A DNA stretch of 64,000 nt, taken from Chinchilla lanigera (Eukaryota; Chordata; Mammalia; Rodentia; Chinchillidae). The notes under the pieces were generated by a model that saw only the letters and a list, made by a program, of their open reading frames with translations, was not told where the DNA came from and did not search any database. This document shows, piece after piece, positions 10,085 to 20,700 of this stretch. A program made the position numbers and the translations under genes. The stretch lies in NCBI RefSeq assembly GCF_000276665.1, contig NW_004955466.1, positions 13,439,965-13,503,964 on the forward strand. Reading direction: 5' to 3'. Position 1 is the first letter of the stretch. Each line of letters opens with the position of its first letter.

Positions 10085-12130
10085 TCGTCCAGCCTGAAAA
10101 TGGAGCCCTTTTGTGTGACATTCATTACACTCTCCCAGATGAGGTGGGAAACTTGCCCACCTCATCCTGCATTCTGTCCCTAAAAAATAATGTGGCTATA
10201 AAGTAGTAGAACAATTCATTTCAGATGGCTTGCTATAAATTCACATAATGGCAAGTTTGTTAGCTGAAGATATAATTCCTTATCTCAAAGTAGTCCCTAA
10301 ATTAGTTCTTTATTATCATTTTCTTGCGCCTTGGGAACATTTTATTTGAAGTAGTTTCTCATGTGAGAGCCCCAAAGACACTTAAGTTCAAATCATGAGA
10401 TGTATTTCAAAGAATACTCTGTCTCAGTAGCTATAAACTGTTGTCATGCTTAATTGTATTAGAAAACTCTTTCTTATCATTTACTTCTTGTTATTGCAAA
10501 AATACAATCTTATTAAGTCAAAGAAAAAATATCGCATAGTATTATATAATTTATTGTTATAGCTCTAAGAATAAAGGAGGAAATATTTCAGGTTCATTAT
10601 GTATCTATTTCTGCCAAAAGCTAATTTCTGATAAATAAGCCAGTACAAAAAAGAGAGAATCTACTTTGAAGCAATAACGATGTTCATTTACAGAGGATAA
10701 ATACCCTCATTTTGGATTAAGCTTTATCCTCTGGAAGCTAAATGTGCCATAGCTGAGCAGCAAATGTAGTTTTCCAATCAAGTAAAGAGTCTTCCAAAGA
10801 TAGTGTCCCCACCTAAGTCACCAGTCACATCTCCACATCTCAGTTTAATGAGGATAAAAATGTGAAGTTAGGAGGAGTAAGTCTCCTGCCATTTCTGTTA
10901 TCAAAGGCTGATCGATCTGACTTTTCACTTTGTGATTTCTACTTATTTTTTACCCTGCAGTTGAATCTTACCCAAGAGAAGGTAAAAGGAAAGACAAAAG
11001 AACACTATTTAGCCCATTGTCTAGTTACTCATTTTTTGCACTCTCAGAATGGAATATTATAATAGGATGATGGAATGTAATAACCAAGATGATTTTAGAT
11101 TATCTGAGTGCTTCATTCATATATATCTTTCTTTCTTTAGGGTAAATAAAGGAGTTATTCCATTATTTCTCTATTGCTGATGAAAGATTAGAGATACACT
11201 TACACCCTTGTTTACTACATAGAACATCAGATTTGCAAATCTTGGGCAAGTAGCCATGCTATGGTAAATAGGTATCTACAGTGAACTACTAGTTTTCCTT
11301 AAATGAGCCTGAAATTCCATAATTAACTATAGAATTATAGCATAATACAACTGCTGAGTCAATAAAAACACAACTCTTTACTTGATATGTGAATTTTTTA
11401 CTGAATGGACTTTAATAATGGCTAGATTTTCCTTCCAAACTTTTATTCTGCATCCCACTTAGCAGAAAGTGAAATCAGCTCAATAAAAAAGTGTGTAAAA
11501 GTGATATATAATCTACAAAACATTGTGCAGATTATTATAATTGTCTCTGAAGGGCTAATTTCCTTCAACCTCTGCAGTTTTAGTTGCGTCCCTGCTGTTT
11601 TAGCTGTGTCAACATAGGCAAAACTGAGAGTTGAACTAATTAGGCAAATAATTCAAGCCAAAAATATGACTGAAAAAGGAGCTACTCGGCAATCTCACTC
11701 TATACTGTTCAAAGTAAGCTCGTAATAGTCCAATTCTTTGGGTTTTTTTTTTCTCTCAAAAGGCCATAAATAAAACCATGTATAGTCACTGGAATCAAGC
11801 AGTTAATGTTCCCTTCTGCATAAGCCACAAATATCCACTCTGGATAACCTTGGTCACGATAGTCAAAATTCTATGGTTGAGACTTAAGTCACATTATAAA
11901 ATCAACCAAGAGCCAACTCACAAGACATCCACATCTCCACAAGGAGACTGCATGGACAGAAGTCACCCTCCTGCAAGATTTTCTTCATAATTAAACTACC
12001 ACCTTTTTCTCATCAACTGAAGAGTCAGACAGCCAAGTAAGCGCTTCTAAATTACTGAATTAACATTTCAGGGGAAACTACTGGGATAGGAATAGAAACC
12101 TCCTTCACACCCATGGCAGAGATGGTGGCC
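10085..12130. other. Unassigned, AT-rich, few recognisable repeats
   Basis: No gene and no confident repeat across about 2 kb. The low repeat content leaves room for conserved non-coding elements, which I cannot test from one genome. Confidence 0.4.
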
Positions 12131-12134
12131 ACTC

Positions 12135-12515
12135 ACCTACTCCCACCCACCCACAGTGCAGTGCTGGGGGCCGCAGGTGTCCAGCCAGAGACTGATTTCC
12201 CAGCTTCCTTTCTATATGGGCCAGATGACAGGTGCTTGCTGTCGTGATGCATGGCCCCGTGGTAAGGGTCAGGAAGCCACTTCTCATCTTGTCTGCTGGC
12301 TGAATGCCCCTGACTCACACCACCTTGAGAACCTCAGAGTAGAACACAGATATGGAAGCAGCAGGGTCCTTGTATCACCATGGGAATATAGCTGCCTGCT
12401 CATTAAGAACATGCAGTTTAGACTTCACCTGAACGAGAAATGATGCTGTTATGTTTGAGCAACTTCATATTGTTGGCTTCTTTTTAAGCAGCTAGAATTA
12501 CTCCTTGACAAATCC
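12135..12515 (+). mobile_element. Ancient LTR-like repeat
   Basis: The order of landmarks matches a widespread mammalian LTR-type repeat: CCAGCTTCCTTTCTATATGGGC, CTTCTCATCTTGTCTGCTGG, TGGAAGCAGCAGGGTCCTTG, TTCACCTGAACGAGAAATGA (the worn 'GTGAGCGAGAAATAAACTT' block) and TTAAGCAGCTAGAATTACTC (the 'CAGCAGCTAGCGTTACC' end). I am confident of the type but not of the family name. Confidence 0.5.
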
Positions 12516-12599
12516 CCCCCAGCATTCTGAGCATGGTGCATGAGTCCTGGAGGCTTCCTTTGCTAAGTGATGGTGATGATAGTGAATGTTTACTTAGTG

Positions 12600-12790
12600 T
12601 GTACTGTGTCACACAGTTCTCATTCCTCTTCAGATAACACCTCAATCTTTACCATAATTCCATGATGTAGGTAGTATTCATTCTTCCCATTTTACAGATG
12701 AGAAAATTGAGGCTCAATGAAGTTGAAATAATACAGAACCAGAAATTGAACTGAGACACCAGATGATATTTTTCCAGACCAAATACAAGG
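12600..12790 (-). mobile_element. MIR SINE (antisense)
   Basis: TTCCCATTTTACAGATGAGA followed by AAATTGAGGCTCAATGAAGT is a near-consensus antisense MIR 3' half. AGAAATTGAACTGAGACACC continues into the core. Confidence 0.8.
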
Positions 12791-15515
12791 TACTTTGCAC
12801 TTCACATTTTATACAGAAAATATTAATATCCTCTATTCTGGTGCATATTTTAATGTGCAGATAGGTAATAAAAATGGTAGGCTGCTAATCTGGCTTACTA
12901 AAAAGACCACTCATTCATAGTGGTCTCTATAGCTGATGTCATGTTATAATAAGTCAAAAGTCATTTCTACCGTGTTCCTTTTTATGAGCAGTAAAGATCC
13001 TATGTGTCTTTGAGAATAAGTACTTTATGCCAACAATGGCAGAAAGACATGGTATTACTGACCTATTTATTATGCTTTTATCTGTTCAGTTCTATCAAGG
13101 TCAATAAAATAAGAACTTTCCTCCCTGCAGAGGTGCTGATGGGTGAATCCTGCCCTGGCCTCTCCTACTCTTGCCAGGAGAGCAGGCTGGGCTTCATGTG
13201 CTGAGGGCTCAGGATCTCCCAGCTGCTTCGCTGCAGCCCGACTCCTGCCTCTCCAGTCCTCTCTCAAACTGCACACAGTGACGTCTCTCTGACCCACGAT
13301 TAGCACAAATAAAGTAGTGAGTGGACTCAATGATGAGTAAATGGGCTCAGAACGCACGGGGGAAGGGTAAGATTAGTGGGTACCAGGAAATCCCATATAT
13401 TGCCTACATTATTTATGGCACTCTATCTCCTAAATCGAAAACAATCCACCTGCCGTCACTGACAGGCTACAGTGAGCGAGTGCTCACCATGGAGTGCCGA
13501 GCCGTCCCCTCGGGCAGGCAGCATATCAGCACAAGCAAACCTGGCCCTTCGGAGTGCCAGCCAAGGTGAGGGAGTTCTGCCTATGCTGCCACCAAAGAAG
13601 CACGCACACTCTGCCTGCCCTGCCCCAACACTGTGTTACTGGAGGACAGCAAACACTGGGCCTCATCCTCACAGGCATGATGCCTTGCCATCCTCTCCTC
13701 GCTTAGAGGCATATTCTGAAATCCTCAGGACCTCGTCTGACCTTCTTTTGCCTGTCTCATTGGCCTACATTCTTTCTACTCCTTAGTACCTTCCTGTTCT
13801 TCCAGTAATAGTTACCCACCAATGGGAAATAGACCACATTCTACTTGCTACAGCTGCAACAATACCACACACCATTTTAGCAGTATCTTAAGTTTGTGCC
13901 AACTCTCCGGCTTTGTTTGCTAAATGTCCTTCTATTCTGACTGGTACCTACAGCTGGCTCTCTCTTCTCTTTGGCCATTAGCTTGGTGGCAGTCCCTCCA
14001 AACAGTCACTCTCTGGAATGTAAAAGGAGTCTATGATGGCTTCTTCAGTTTACCTGAAGGAAGTTTCAGTGCTGGTTTACCAGGTTGCTCAGTGATTATG
14101 AGAATTTGCTTGATCTCTGTTAGAAAACCTGGTCATCTTTAAATGTAGTCATCTTTAAATTCTCTACATGTTGCTATATTCTTTCATGATGGCTCAGAAC
14201 TAACCACATTGCTTTCCTTCCTTTCCCTGCCTCCACCCTAAAATCTCAGAGGAAAACATTAAGGCAATGATGGTAAATGATTTAGCAAGGATTACATCAG
14301 TAGTCAATAGCAGGACAAGAATCTAAACCCAGAATTATCAGGTTTCCCTTCCTACAACTAAGATCTATCAGGGCTTTAAAGAAAACACTTACAGATAATG
14401 CTGCACATTCTGGCCTTTGTCCTCCATGCACCACTCTCTGCCAGACGCTGTGTAAGTGCAGAGGATGAGAGATGGAAGGTGTGGTCCTCGTCTCTGGGGA
14501 CCTTCTGCATGGTGTGAGCCTGGAGTAGCAGACAGGAGATGCTAGGATTTGTGAAAGCAGTCTGTCCGATGCCAAAGGGTGGAGAGGGGCACTGAATCCT
14601 ATCCTGAGCTCCACAGAGGGTGCTAGAGAGACTCATGGCTTATACTGAAACCTGCCTTAGAGAGTAAACATAATGATAAAGGCAAAAAACTGTCCAATTA
14701 ATAAAAGGTATGTGCCCAATATTAGCCAGCACTATCTTGGATTTATATGCAGCTATCATGAAACTGAAAGGAAGCTAGAGGGAAGAAAAAGCATTTAGCA
14801 AAAGGAAGCATTACTTCAAGGTGCCAACATCCGGGAGGATATCAAAGCTGGTGGTTATCAAACTTGAAGGAAAATACAGAACACGTCCACTTTAAGTGAA
14901 TTTTGCAAAACCTAAAGACACCCAGGTCGATGTCTATGGTCAGATCTCACATACTTTGCCAATCTGTCATTTGTTTTATTTTGTTTCTTTTCTTATTTAA
15001 AAGCAACTCTACTTCTATTTGTTGCTTCTCACACACAAGAGACCAAGGAGCCTGGACTGCCACAACATAAGCTTGTTTTGGCAGTGGTGAATCTTCATTT
15101 TATCATAGAGAGCAAGGTAAGTATAAGAAGGTGCCACAACAGCATTAGCTACACAAGTGTTCATTCGTTACACTGCCACCTTGGAATGGAAACAAGTATG
15201 TTAGAGGTGGAAACATTCATTTTGGAAGTAGATCAGATGCCACATTCTGACTTCTCTCTCCTTCCCCTACTGTGCATTACTAGATTTTACTCCAGGGCAT
15301 GGCACTTATATGAAAGGCATGTTTATCAGCTTATAACGATGCATATTGTTTACACCCTAATAATTAGCAGACTTTTTCCTTCTATCTCACTTAATGTTCT
15401 CCTCTGAGGTTTCAGCATAGGAGTCAAGAAAGGAAGGAAATCAATGAGGTTAGTTCTAATCCATCATTAAAGAACCTAGCAACGTATAGACAATTTAAAT
15501 ATGGCTACACAGAGA
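12791..15515. other. Unassigned, with L2-like (13600-13800) and MIR-like (14270-14400) traces
   Basis: At 13730-13800 TTGCCTGTCTCATTGGCCTAC is reminiscent of L2. At 14280-14340 AGCAGGACAAGAATCTAAAC is the antisense MIR core. GC-richer patches at 13110-13280 and 13440-13700 carry overlapping open frames on both strands and in several phases, so none stands out as coding. No gene is recognised. Confidence 0.35.
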
Positions 15516-15519
15516 TAGG

Positions 15520-15892
15520 CCAGGTTCTGGTTATAATTAGATGTCCCGTTAAGGCCCCAGGTATTCATAGGTGGGACCTTTGAACGGTGATTAGACTGTA
15601 GGTGTGGTACAGCTGGCTTGCTGTTAGGAGGTGAGGCCTGGCCAGAAGAGGGGAGCCACTGTGGGCATGACCCAGAAAGTTGTATCTCCCTTCCAAGCTC
15701 CCCACTTCATTCTCTCTGCTTCCTGTCTGCCAAGCCACAAGCCAGTATTCCTGTGCCATACTCCTGTGCCGTGCCAGGCTGCGTTGGAGCCAGCTGACTG
15801 TGCACTGAAACATGAGCCAAAACACAACTCCCTTCCTTTAATTTGTACTGCCAGGCATTGTGTCTCAGTGACAAAGAAAGTAACCAATACTG
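15520..15892 (+). mobile_element. ERVL-MaLR solo LTR
   Basis: Landmarks in order: AGGTGGGACCTTTGAACGGT, GGAGGTGAGGCCTGGCCAGA, GAGCCACTGTGGGCATGACC, TCATTCTCTCTGCTTCCTGT, then CATGAGCCAAAACACAACTC and the end block TTGTGTCTCAGTGACAAAG / AAGTAACCAATAC. This is the classic MaLR 3' half. No internal region and no partner LTR are adjacent. Confidence 0.75.
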
Positions 15893-15899
15893 CGAAACT

Positions 15900-16030
15900 G
15901 GCCTCTTATCCCCATTTTGCATTTAAAGACACAGAAATGTTGCTAGCACGTCACATGGACAATAGCTGGGGCTGGGATCTGAACTCTGTCTCCCTGATGC
16001 CAGAGCCCATGCTCGCTGTCTTAAACTACT
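15900..16030 (-). mobile_element. MIR SINE (antisense)
   Basis: ATCCCCATTTTGCATTTAAAG, then CTGGGGCTGGGATCTGAACTC and AGAGCCCATGCTCGCTGTC reproduce the antisense MIR 3' half, core and tRNA-like head. Confidence 0.75.
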
Positions 16031-16037
16031 ACAGATG

Positions 16038-16352
16038 AATCATATAACAGAAAAGATTCATTTCCTACAGTTCTGGAAGCTGGAAGTCCCAGATGCAAGG
16101 ACTGTATCTGGTGAGGCCTTCTCATGCATCATGGTGTTGAAGGGCACCTCACGGCAACAGGAAGGGTACAGGCTCACATCTGCCTTCCTCGTCTTGTAGA
16201 GCCACTAATCTCATCATGGATGCCCCAACCTCATGACCTCCTCTCACTCTACTTCCCTCCCAAGGGCCCCACCTCCAAACACCACAACATAGGAATTTGG
16301 GGATTAACTTTCCAATATATGAACTTTAGGGGACATATTTAAACCACAGCAA
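16038..16352 (-). mobile_element. ERVL-MaLR solo LTR (MST/MLT1 type)
   Basis: Reading reversed MaLR: ATTTCCTACAGTTCTGGAAG, TCTGGTGAGGCCTTCTCATG, AGAGCCACTAATCTCATCAT, AGGGCCCCACCTCCAAACAC, TAGGAATTTGGGGATTAAC and GGGGACATATTTAAACCACAGCA. This is a nearly complete solo LTR. Confidence 0.8.
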
Positions 16353-16819
16353 TCTCATCACTCAACTACCTCCTTTCTACTTGTTCACTGAACAAAGACT
16401 GCAGCAGGTCTCCTGAACCACTTTCTTTCATTTTCAATAAATTTATTACAGACTTTAATGTCTTTATAGAAATAAAAATTTCTAAGACATCAGTCACCAA
16501 CCATTTTGTTTTCTGTAACTTCTGTTTCCACTGTTACCACTATTTATGCCACTATTTATGCTGATACTTTACTTAGTTCTAATCAGGGTATAATTTTGAG
16601 TTTGCTTTTTTTTATTCAGTATTCTTCAAAATCCACTCTCATGTCCTGACATGGTTCAGTTCATCCATCATTTTAGTGACCATAACATATTCCATTCTGG
16701 CCATTATTTGGATTCTTTTTAAGTAACCGTGACTAACTTTATGTGCCCTTCTTCCTATATTCCTATGACTATTATTTGACATGGAGGTGTTTATAAACTA
16801 TAAATTTCTAAAATAACTT

Positions 16820-17157
16820 CATTAGCTTTCTTGTTGTTGGACATGACCCCAAAATTGACACCTTAAAGAAAGAGGGGTTTAATTTGGCCCGTTTCAAGGG
16901 GGTCCAGTCCATGGTCAGTTGGTTGCAAGACAGAAACATCATGGCAGAAGGACACAGTGGAACAAAGCTGTTCGTGGCAGCCTGGAAACAGAGGATTTGA
17001 ACAGTGCCAGAGAGGAAGGGGTCAGGGCCCAGATCTAGCACCCAAGGCCATGGCTCCCTGCTCTGCCCAGGCACACCTAGGAGATTGCTCCACCAATCTC
17101 TGGGGTGACTCCCAAGCCAATCAAATTGTTGCCACCAAGCTTAACTGTCACAGTAAC
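16820..17157 (-). mobile_element. Rodent-type ERVL-MaLR solo LTR (ORR1/MT-like)
   Basis: The reversed LTR begins in a TTAAAGAAAGAGGGGTTTAAT block and passes through CATGGTCAGTTGGTTGCAAG and ACATCATGGCAGAAGGACAC. It ends with CCAAGCCAATCAAATTGTTG and CAAGCTTAACTGTCACAG. The general architecture is clear; the subfamily is a guess. Confidence 0.6.
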
Positions 17158-17327
17158 TAAAATAAAATTTACCTTTTTTAATACATTGAATTTCTTAATT
17201 ATATGGCTTGATTAAAATTACAAAAATGCTGAAGTTAGTAGGAGAGATAAGCATTACTTTAAAAATAAAACAACAGCTTTTGAAACAACCCTGGAATGAA
17301 AGGCAAGCATTTTGTGAAAATAGATGC

Positions 17328-17680
17328 TATGGTCTGAACATTTTTATAGTCTCAAAACTCTTATGTTGAAATCTGAACCCTCAGGGAGATTGTATGAGGG
17401 GGGAGGTATTTGGGGAATTGATTAGATCACGAAGGTGGGGGCTTTAGAATTGGATTAGTGCCCTTATAAAAAGTGGCCTCAGCGGGCCAGCTAGGCCTTT
17501 CCACCATGCGAGGACAGCACCATCAGACAGCACCATCAGCGAAATGAGCTCTTGCCAGACACCAGAGCTCCCTTATCTTGGACATCCTCACCTCTGAAAG
17601 TAAGAAAAATAAATTGCTGTTGTTTATGAGCTACCTAGGTTATGGCTTTTTGTTAGAGAAGCCAAGACTGAGACATTTGA
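17328..17680 (+). mobile_element. Full-length ERVL-MaLR solo LTR (MST/MLT1 type)
   Basis: It starts at TGCTATGGTCTGAACATTTT and runs through TTATGTTGAAATCTGAACCC, TTGATTAGATCACGAAGG, GGATTAGTGCCCTTATAAAA (LTR TATA region), CCACCATGCGAGGACAGCAC, AATAAATTGCTGTTGTTTAT (polyadenylation block) and the end near GAGACA. A 14-base unit ACAGCACCATCAGA is locally duplicated at 17514-17537. Solo LTR. Confidence 0.85.
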
Positions 17681-17749
17681 TAAAAGGGTACATAATTTCC
17701 TCTGAAGAAAATGGGTCATGAAGGCGCTGTTACCGGACACTAACCACCT

Positions 17750-18260
17750 AACAACACTCTCCAGCGAGATCCGGGATGGAGAAAACAGATTTGCATTTTA
17801 ATGCTCTAGTGTTGGACTTCTCTTTTATAATAAAAAGTAGCTGGCAGCAAGAATGAGAAGTTGCAAAGATTAAATAACTTCCTATCGATCTAGTCTGCAT
17901 TTCTCCCCTGGGTGACAAAGCTAGAAACCTTTCAAAGCCCCAATAAAACTCCACTGCACGCAGGACTAGAAAGAAGTTCAGTCAGCTTTTTATCCGGAGC
18001 CTCTTACCTAAATTAATTATTAAGAGCCTATAAAGAACCAAAATCTAACCAAATGGACAATATGCAATACTTGATAATGATTTGCTAAGAGGCTCTAATG
18101 GTTTGCTTTTCTGGCCTAGGTCTTAATTTATAGCTGCTCTCTTACTTTAAGGAAAGGAAGGGCCTTCAGCAACACCTTTTTAGGTCACTGCTATATAAAG
18201 TTACCGAGCAGCAGCAGTTCTATGTCGGTAGAGTTTTTCCATTTCCGGTCTCAGGGTGAG
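17750..18260 (+). promoter_or_regulatory. Promoter-like segment: octamer, AT-rich sites, TATA-like box, splice donor
   Basis: Repeat-free interval. A perfect octamer ATTTGCAT sits at 17789-17796, a homeodomain-like TTAATTATTAAG near 18014, and a TATA-like TATATAAAG at 18192-18200. About 30 bases beyond the TATA element is GCAGTTCTATGTCGG, where initiation would be expected. A strong donor, CAGG|GTGAGT, follows with the intron starting at 18256. TATA, plausible start and donor in the right order and spacing suggest a short non-coding first exon (about 18223-18255) on the plus strand. This is inference; any one motif alone occurs by chance. Confidence 0.25.
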
Positions 18261-18547
18261 TTTTCCTTTTGAAGAGAGTAACTGTTACAGGGGTGCATCA
18301 CAGGGAGAGCGGGGCCGGTGAGAGTGCAGGTGCCATTCGGCCTGCGTGCTTCAATCCTCCTGTGCAGGCCCAGACTGCCGGGATCTCTACCCTGTGCCTG
18401 GTACTTGTCATACTCTTCAGAGAGATCGACCCGCTGACTCCTCACAGCAGCCTCTGTCTGGATGAAAGCTCCTTTGATCAGATTTTCCAGATAAAGCAAG
18501 ACCGAAAGAAGTGAAAGCAGGTGTCCAAGGACACATAGTGGCCACAC
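18251..18547 (-). other. Unrecognised open stretch, 98 codons, CpG-containing
   Basis: A minus-strand frame of 98 codons with an early hydrophobic run (LLSLLSVLLYLENL) and a charged middle (RVDLSEEYDKY). It is not a family I recognise. The plus strand of the same DNA is also open for 81 codons (18269-18514), which weakens either reading. Several CpGs survive here (near 18310, 18339, 18380 and 18427) in an otherwise CpG-poor region, compatible with constraint or a young origin. I do not assign a function. Confidence 0.15.
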
Positions 18548-18549
18548 TA

Positions 18550-20570
18550 TCTGTCACCCAGACTTCCCTCTGTCCCCAAGGGTGCGTTATTGTCCTCCAT
18601 GCCTAGATGTATGGGTTCTGTTCAATCACACATCTCTCCAAGTTTCCACTGTATGTATGACGAAATGGACAAAATACACACAAAATTTGGGGTAAGGAAT
18701 AGAGAGGGAACTAGGAAAGAGAAAGCTGCTCTGATAGGGCCACTTCCCACAGGGGTCTGGATGACATTCCTAAGAGGCCAGGCACCCTGTGGCATATCAT
18801 CATTTAGACTTTGGAAAAGGTGGAGGAGGAAATGGCTGTAGATGTGGAAGTGGAGGGGAGAAGATTGGTGAGGTGCCAAAGCTGTGTGATATAGCATCTG
18901 ATTTGTCCCTTACAGGGACAGTGGCACTAAACTCACAAAAATGCTCCTGGGTAGAAGGAGTTCTTGCTGAGAACAGCAAAGGAGCCACCTCTAGATTCAG
19001 AGATCAGATCTTTACATTTTTCCCTGTAAAAAGGGGCAAAGGAGTAGGGCCAAGGGCCTCTGAATGGCACAAGGGCATCAGACTCTGAGCGTCACCCCAA
19101 AGGACCCCATTGCTCTTTCCTTTGAAGGTTACCTAGAAATAAGAACCATGAGGGAATTTCCTCACCTGTTAGTAAATGCAGTGCAGACTGTAGGAATTAA
19201 AAGTGTGGTACAGACAAATGCAAAAGAGATAGGTAATAGAACCTTATCAGTGTATATTTTTTTCTAATCTATGGGCAAAAAATGGTATCTTGTGATTTGA
19301 ATGCACATTTTCCAGATTTTTAGGCAGGGGTGTGGATCCTAACAAAGGCTCACCTGCTGCTCATCATTTCTTGCTCTGTGCAGTGACTCTGTATTCTTTG
19401 CATATTTCTATTAGATCATTTGTCTTTTTATATCATTTTTGGAATTTGCTATATATTATGATTATTAATCTTATCTCCATGTTTTAAAAATCTCTATGTT
19501 ATGTTTTTCAATTTTAATTATCACATATTTTGCTCTAAGGAGTTTTACCTTGTATATGGCCAAGTCTATAGATCTTTTCTGTGTACCCTGTAGGTTCTGT
19601 AAATTGTAGAAAAATATTATTCTTCATACTACTGGACTATAATTTTGGGGTATGCTGTAGTATAGCCTTTCGGGGAGCAACTGAGCAGTGTTTCTACTTC
19701 AAACTAAAAATTCACCTTGTGAAACATGTTATTCTTACTTCATTTGAAAATTTGGGTAGAAGAAATTTGTATCCCATAGGCAAATTCGTATTTGCTGCTA
19801 TAGCTAAGTGACTCCTGGTGGCTACTTCTTAATGACTAGGGCATCTGTTACAAGGAAGATAGGGTAGAAAATAAGAGTGGAAATTGGTAATTTCTTGGAT
19901 TTATTTTTCCAGCTATGTAGCCCCATTGGGGGGGGGGTGCTTTCTGAACTGCTTACTAGCTTTAGCTCTATTTCCAATTGTCACTTCTGAGTTCCAATTA
20001 GATCTGGTTTCTTAGGTCCTGTATTACAGCATAGATTGATAGAATTTACCTCGCTGGACAAACTTTGCAGTGACTACCTCAGATGGAAAAGGCTCCGTGT
20101 CTTGCAATTGTAAATATCCTGGTTTATTTATCAGTAAACTTAATGCTGTAGGTGTTGCCTCAGACATCTTTTCCATTTAGAATAATGTGTTTTCTAATCA
20201 TTTATCTTAACCTAAGCCACAAACTTCATCAATGTTCAAGCTGTTTCATTTGAATTTTTCCTGCAATACTGTTTTCACTTTCTTCTTCCTAGAAAAGTCT
20301 CATTTTGCATTTTGTGAGTTAATTTTAGTACCTAATGATGTAAGCTCATTGCTAAAATCCATAAGAAAAATTATAACAGAAGTAAAACTCTTCAGATCTG
20401 AATGCCAAGATAAATTCTGTCATCTGGTACTTTGTCTCTACCTAATACATTTGTTTCTATCCCATCTGTTTGGAAACTTATTTAAGCAAATTAACATTTC
20501 TCTCAACTAATCCGGCTTGCATATCAAATGGCAAATATTTTTATTTGAATAAATTTATTTGAATAAATTT
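18550..20570. other. Unassigned; possible old antisense L1 around 19360-19560
   Basis: No gene is recognised. The segment 19360-19560 (TTTGCATATTTCTATTAGATC, TTTTAATTATCACATATTTTGC) has the look of old antisense L1 but is not diagnostic. A homopolymer of nine G lies at 19929-19937. Confidence 0.35.
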
Positions 20571-20577
20571 TACTTTG

Positions 20578-20700
20578 TTATTTAGTCCTCATCACATTCT
20601 CTACACCGTAAGAATTGTTATTTCCATCAGACAGATAAAAAACAGATTGAAAAAAGTAAAATAACTTGCTTAAAGCCAAAGAGCTCTCAATGATGGGCGC
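20578..20700 (-). mobile_element. MIR fragment (antisense)
   Basis: CATCAGACAGATAAAAAACAG and AAAATAACTTGCTTAAAGCC follow the antisense MIR 'ACAGATGAGGAAACTGAGG...AAGTAACTTGCCCAAGGTCA' order. Confidence 0.55.

Noticed and set aside
13472..13786. Overlapping 70-104 codon plus-strand frames
   Set aside because: Several phases are open at once in GC-richer DNA, with L2-like traces at the end; no single frame stands out.
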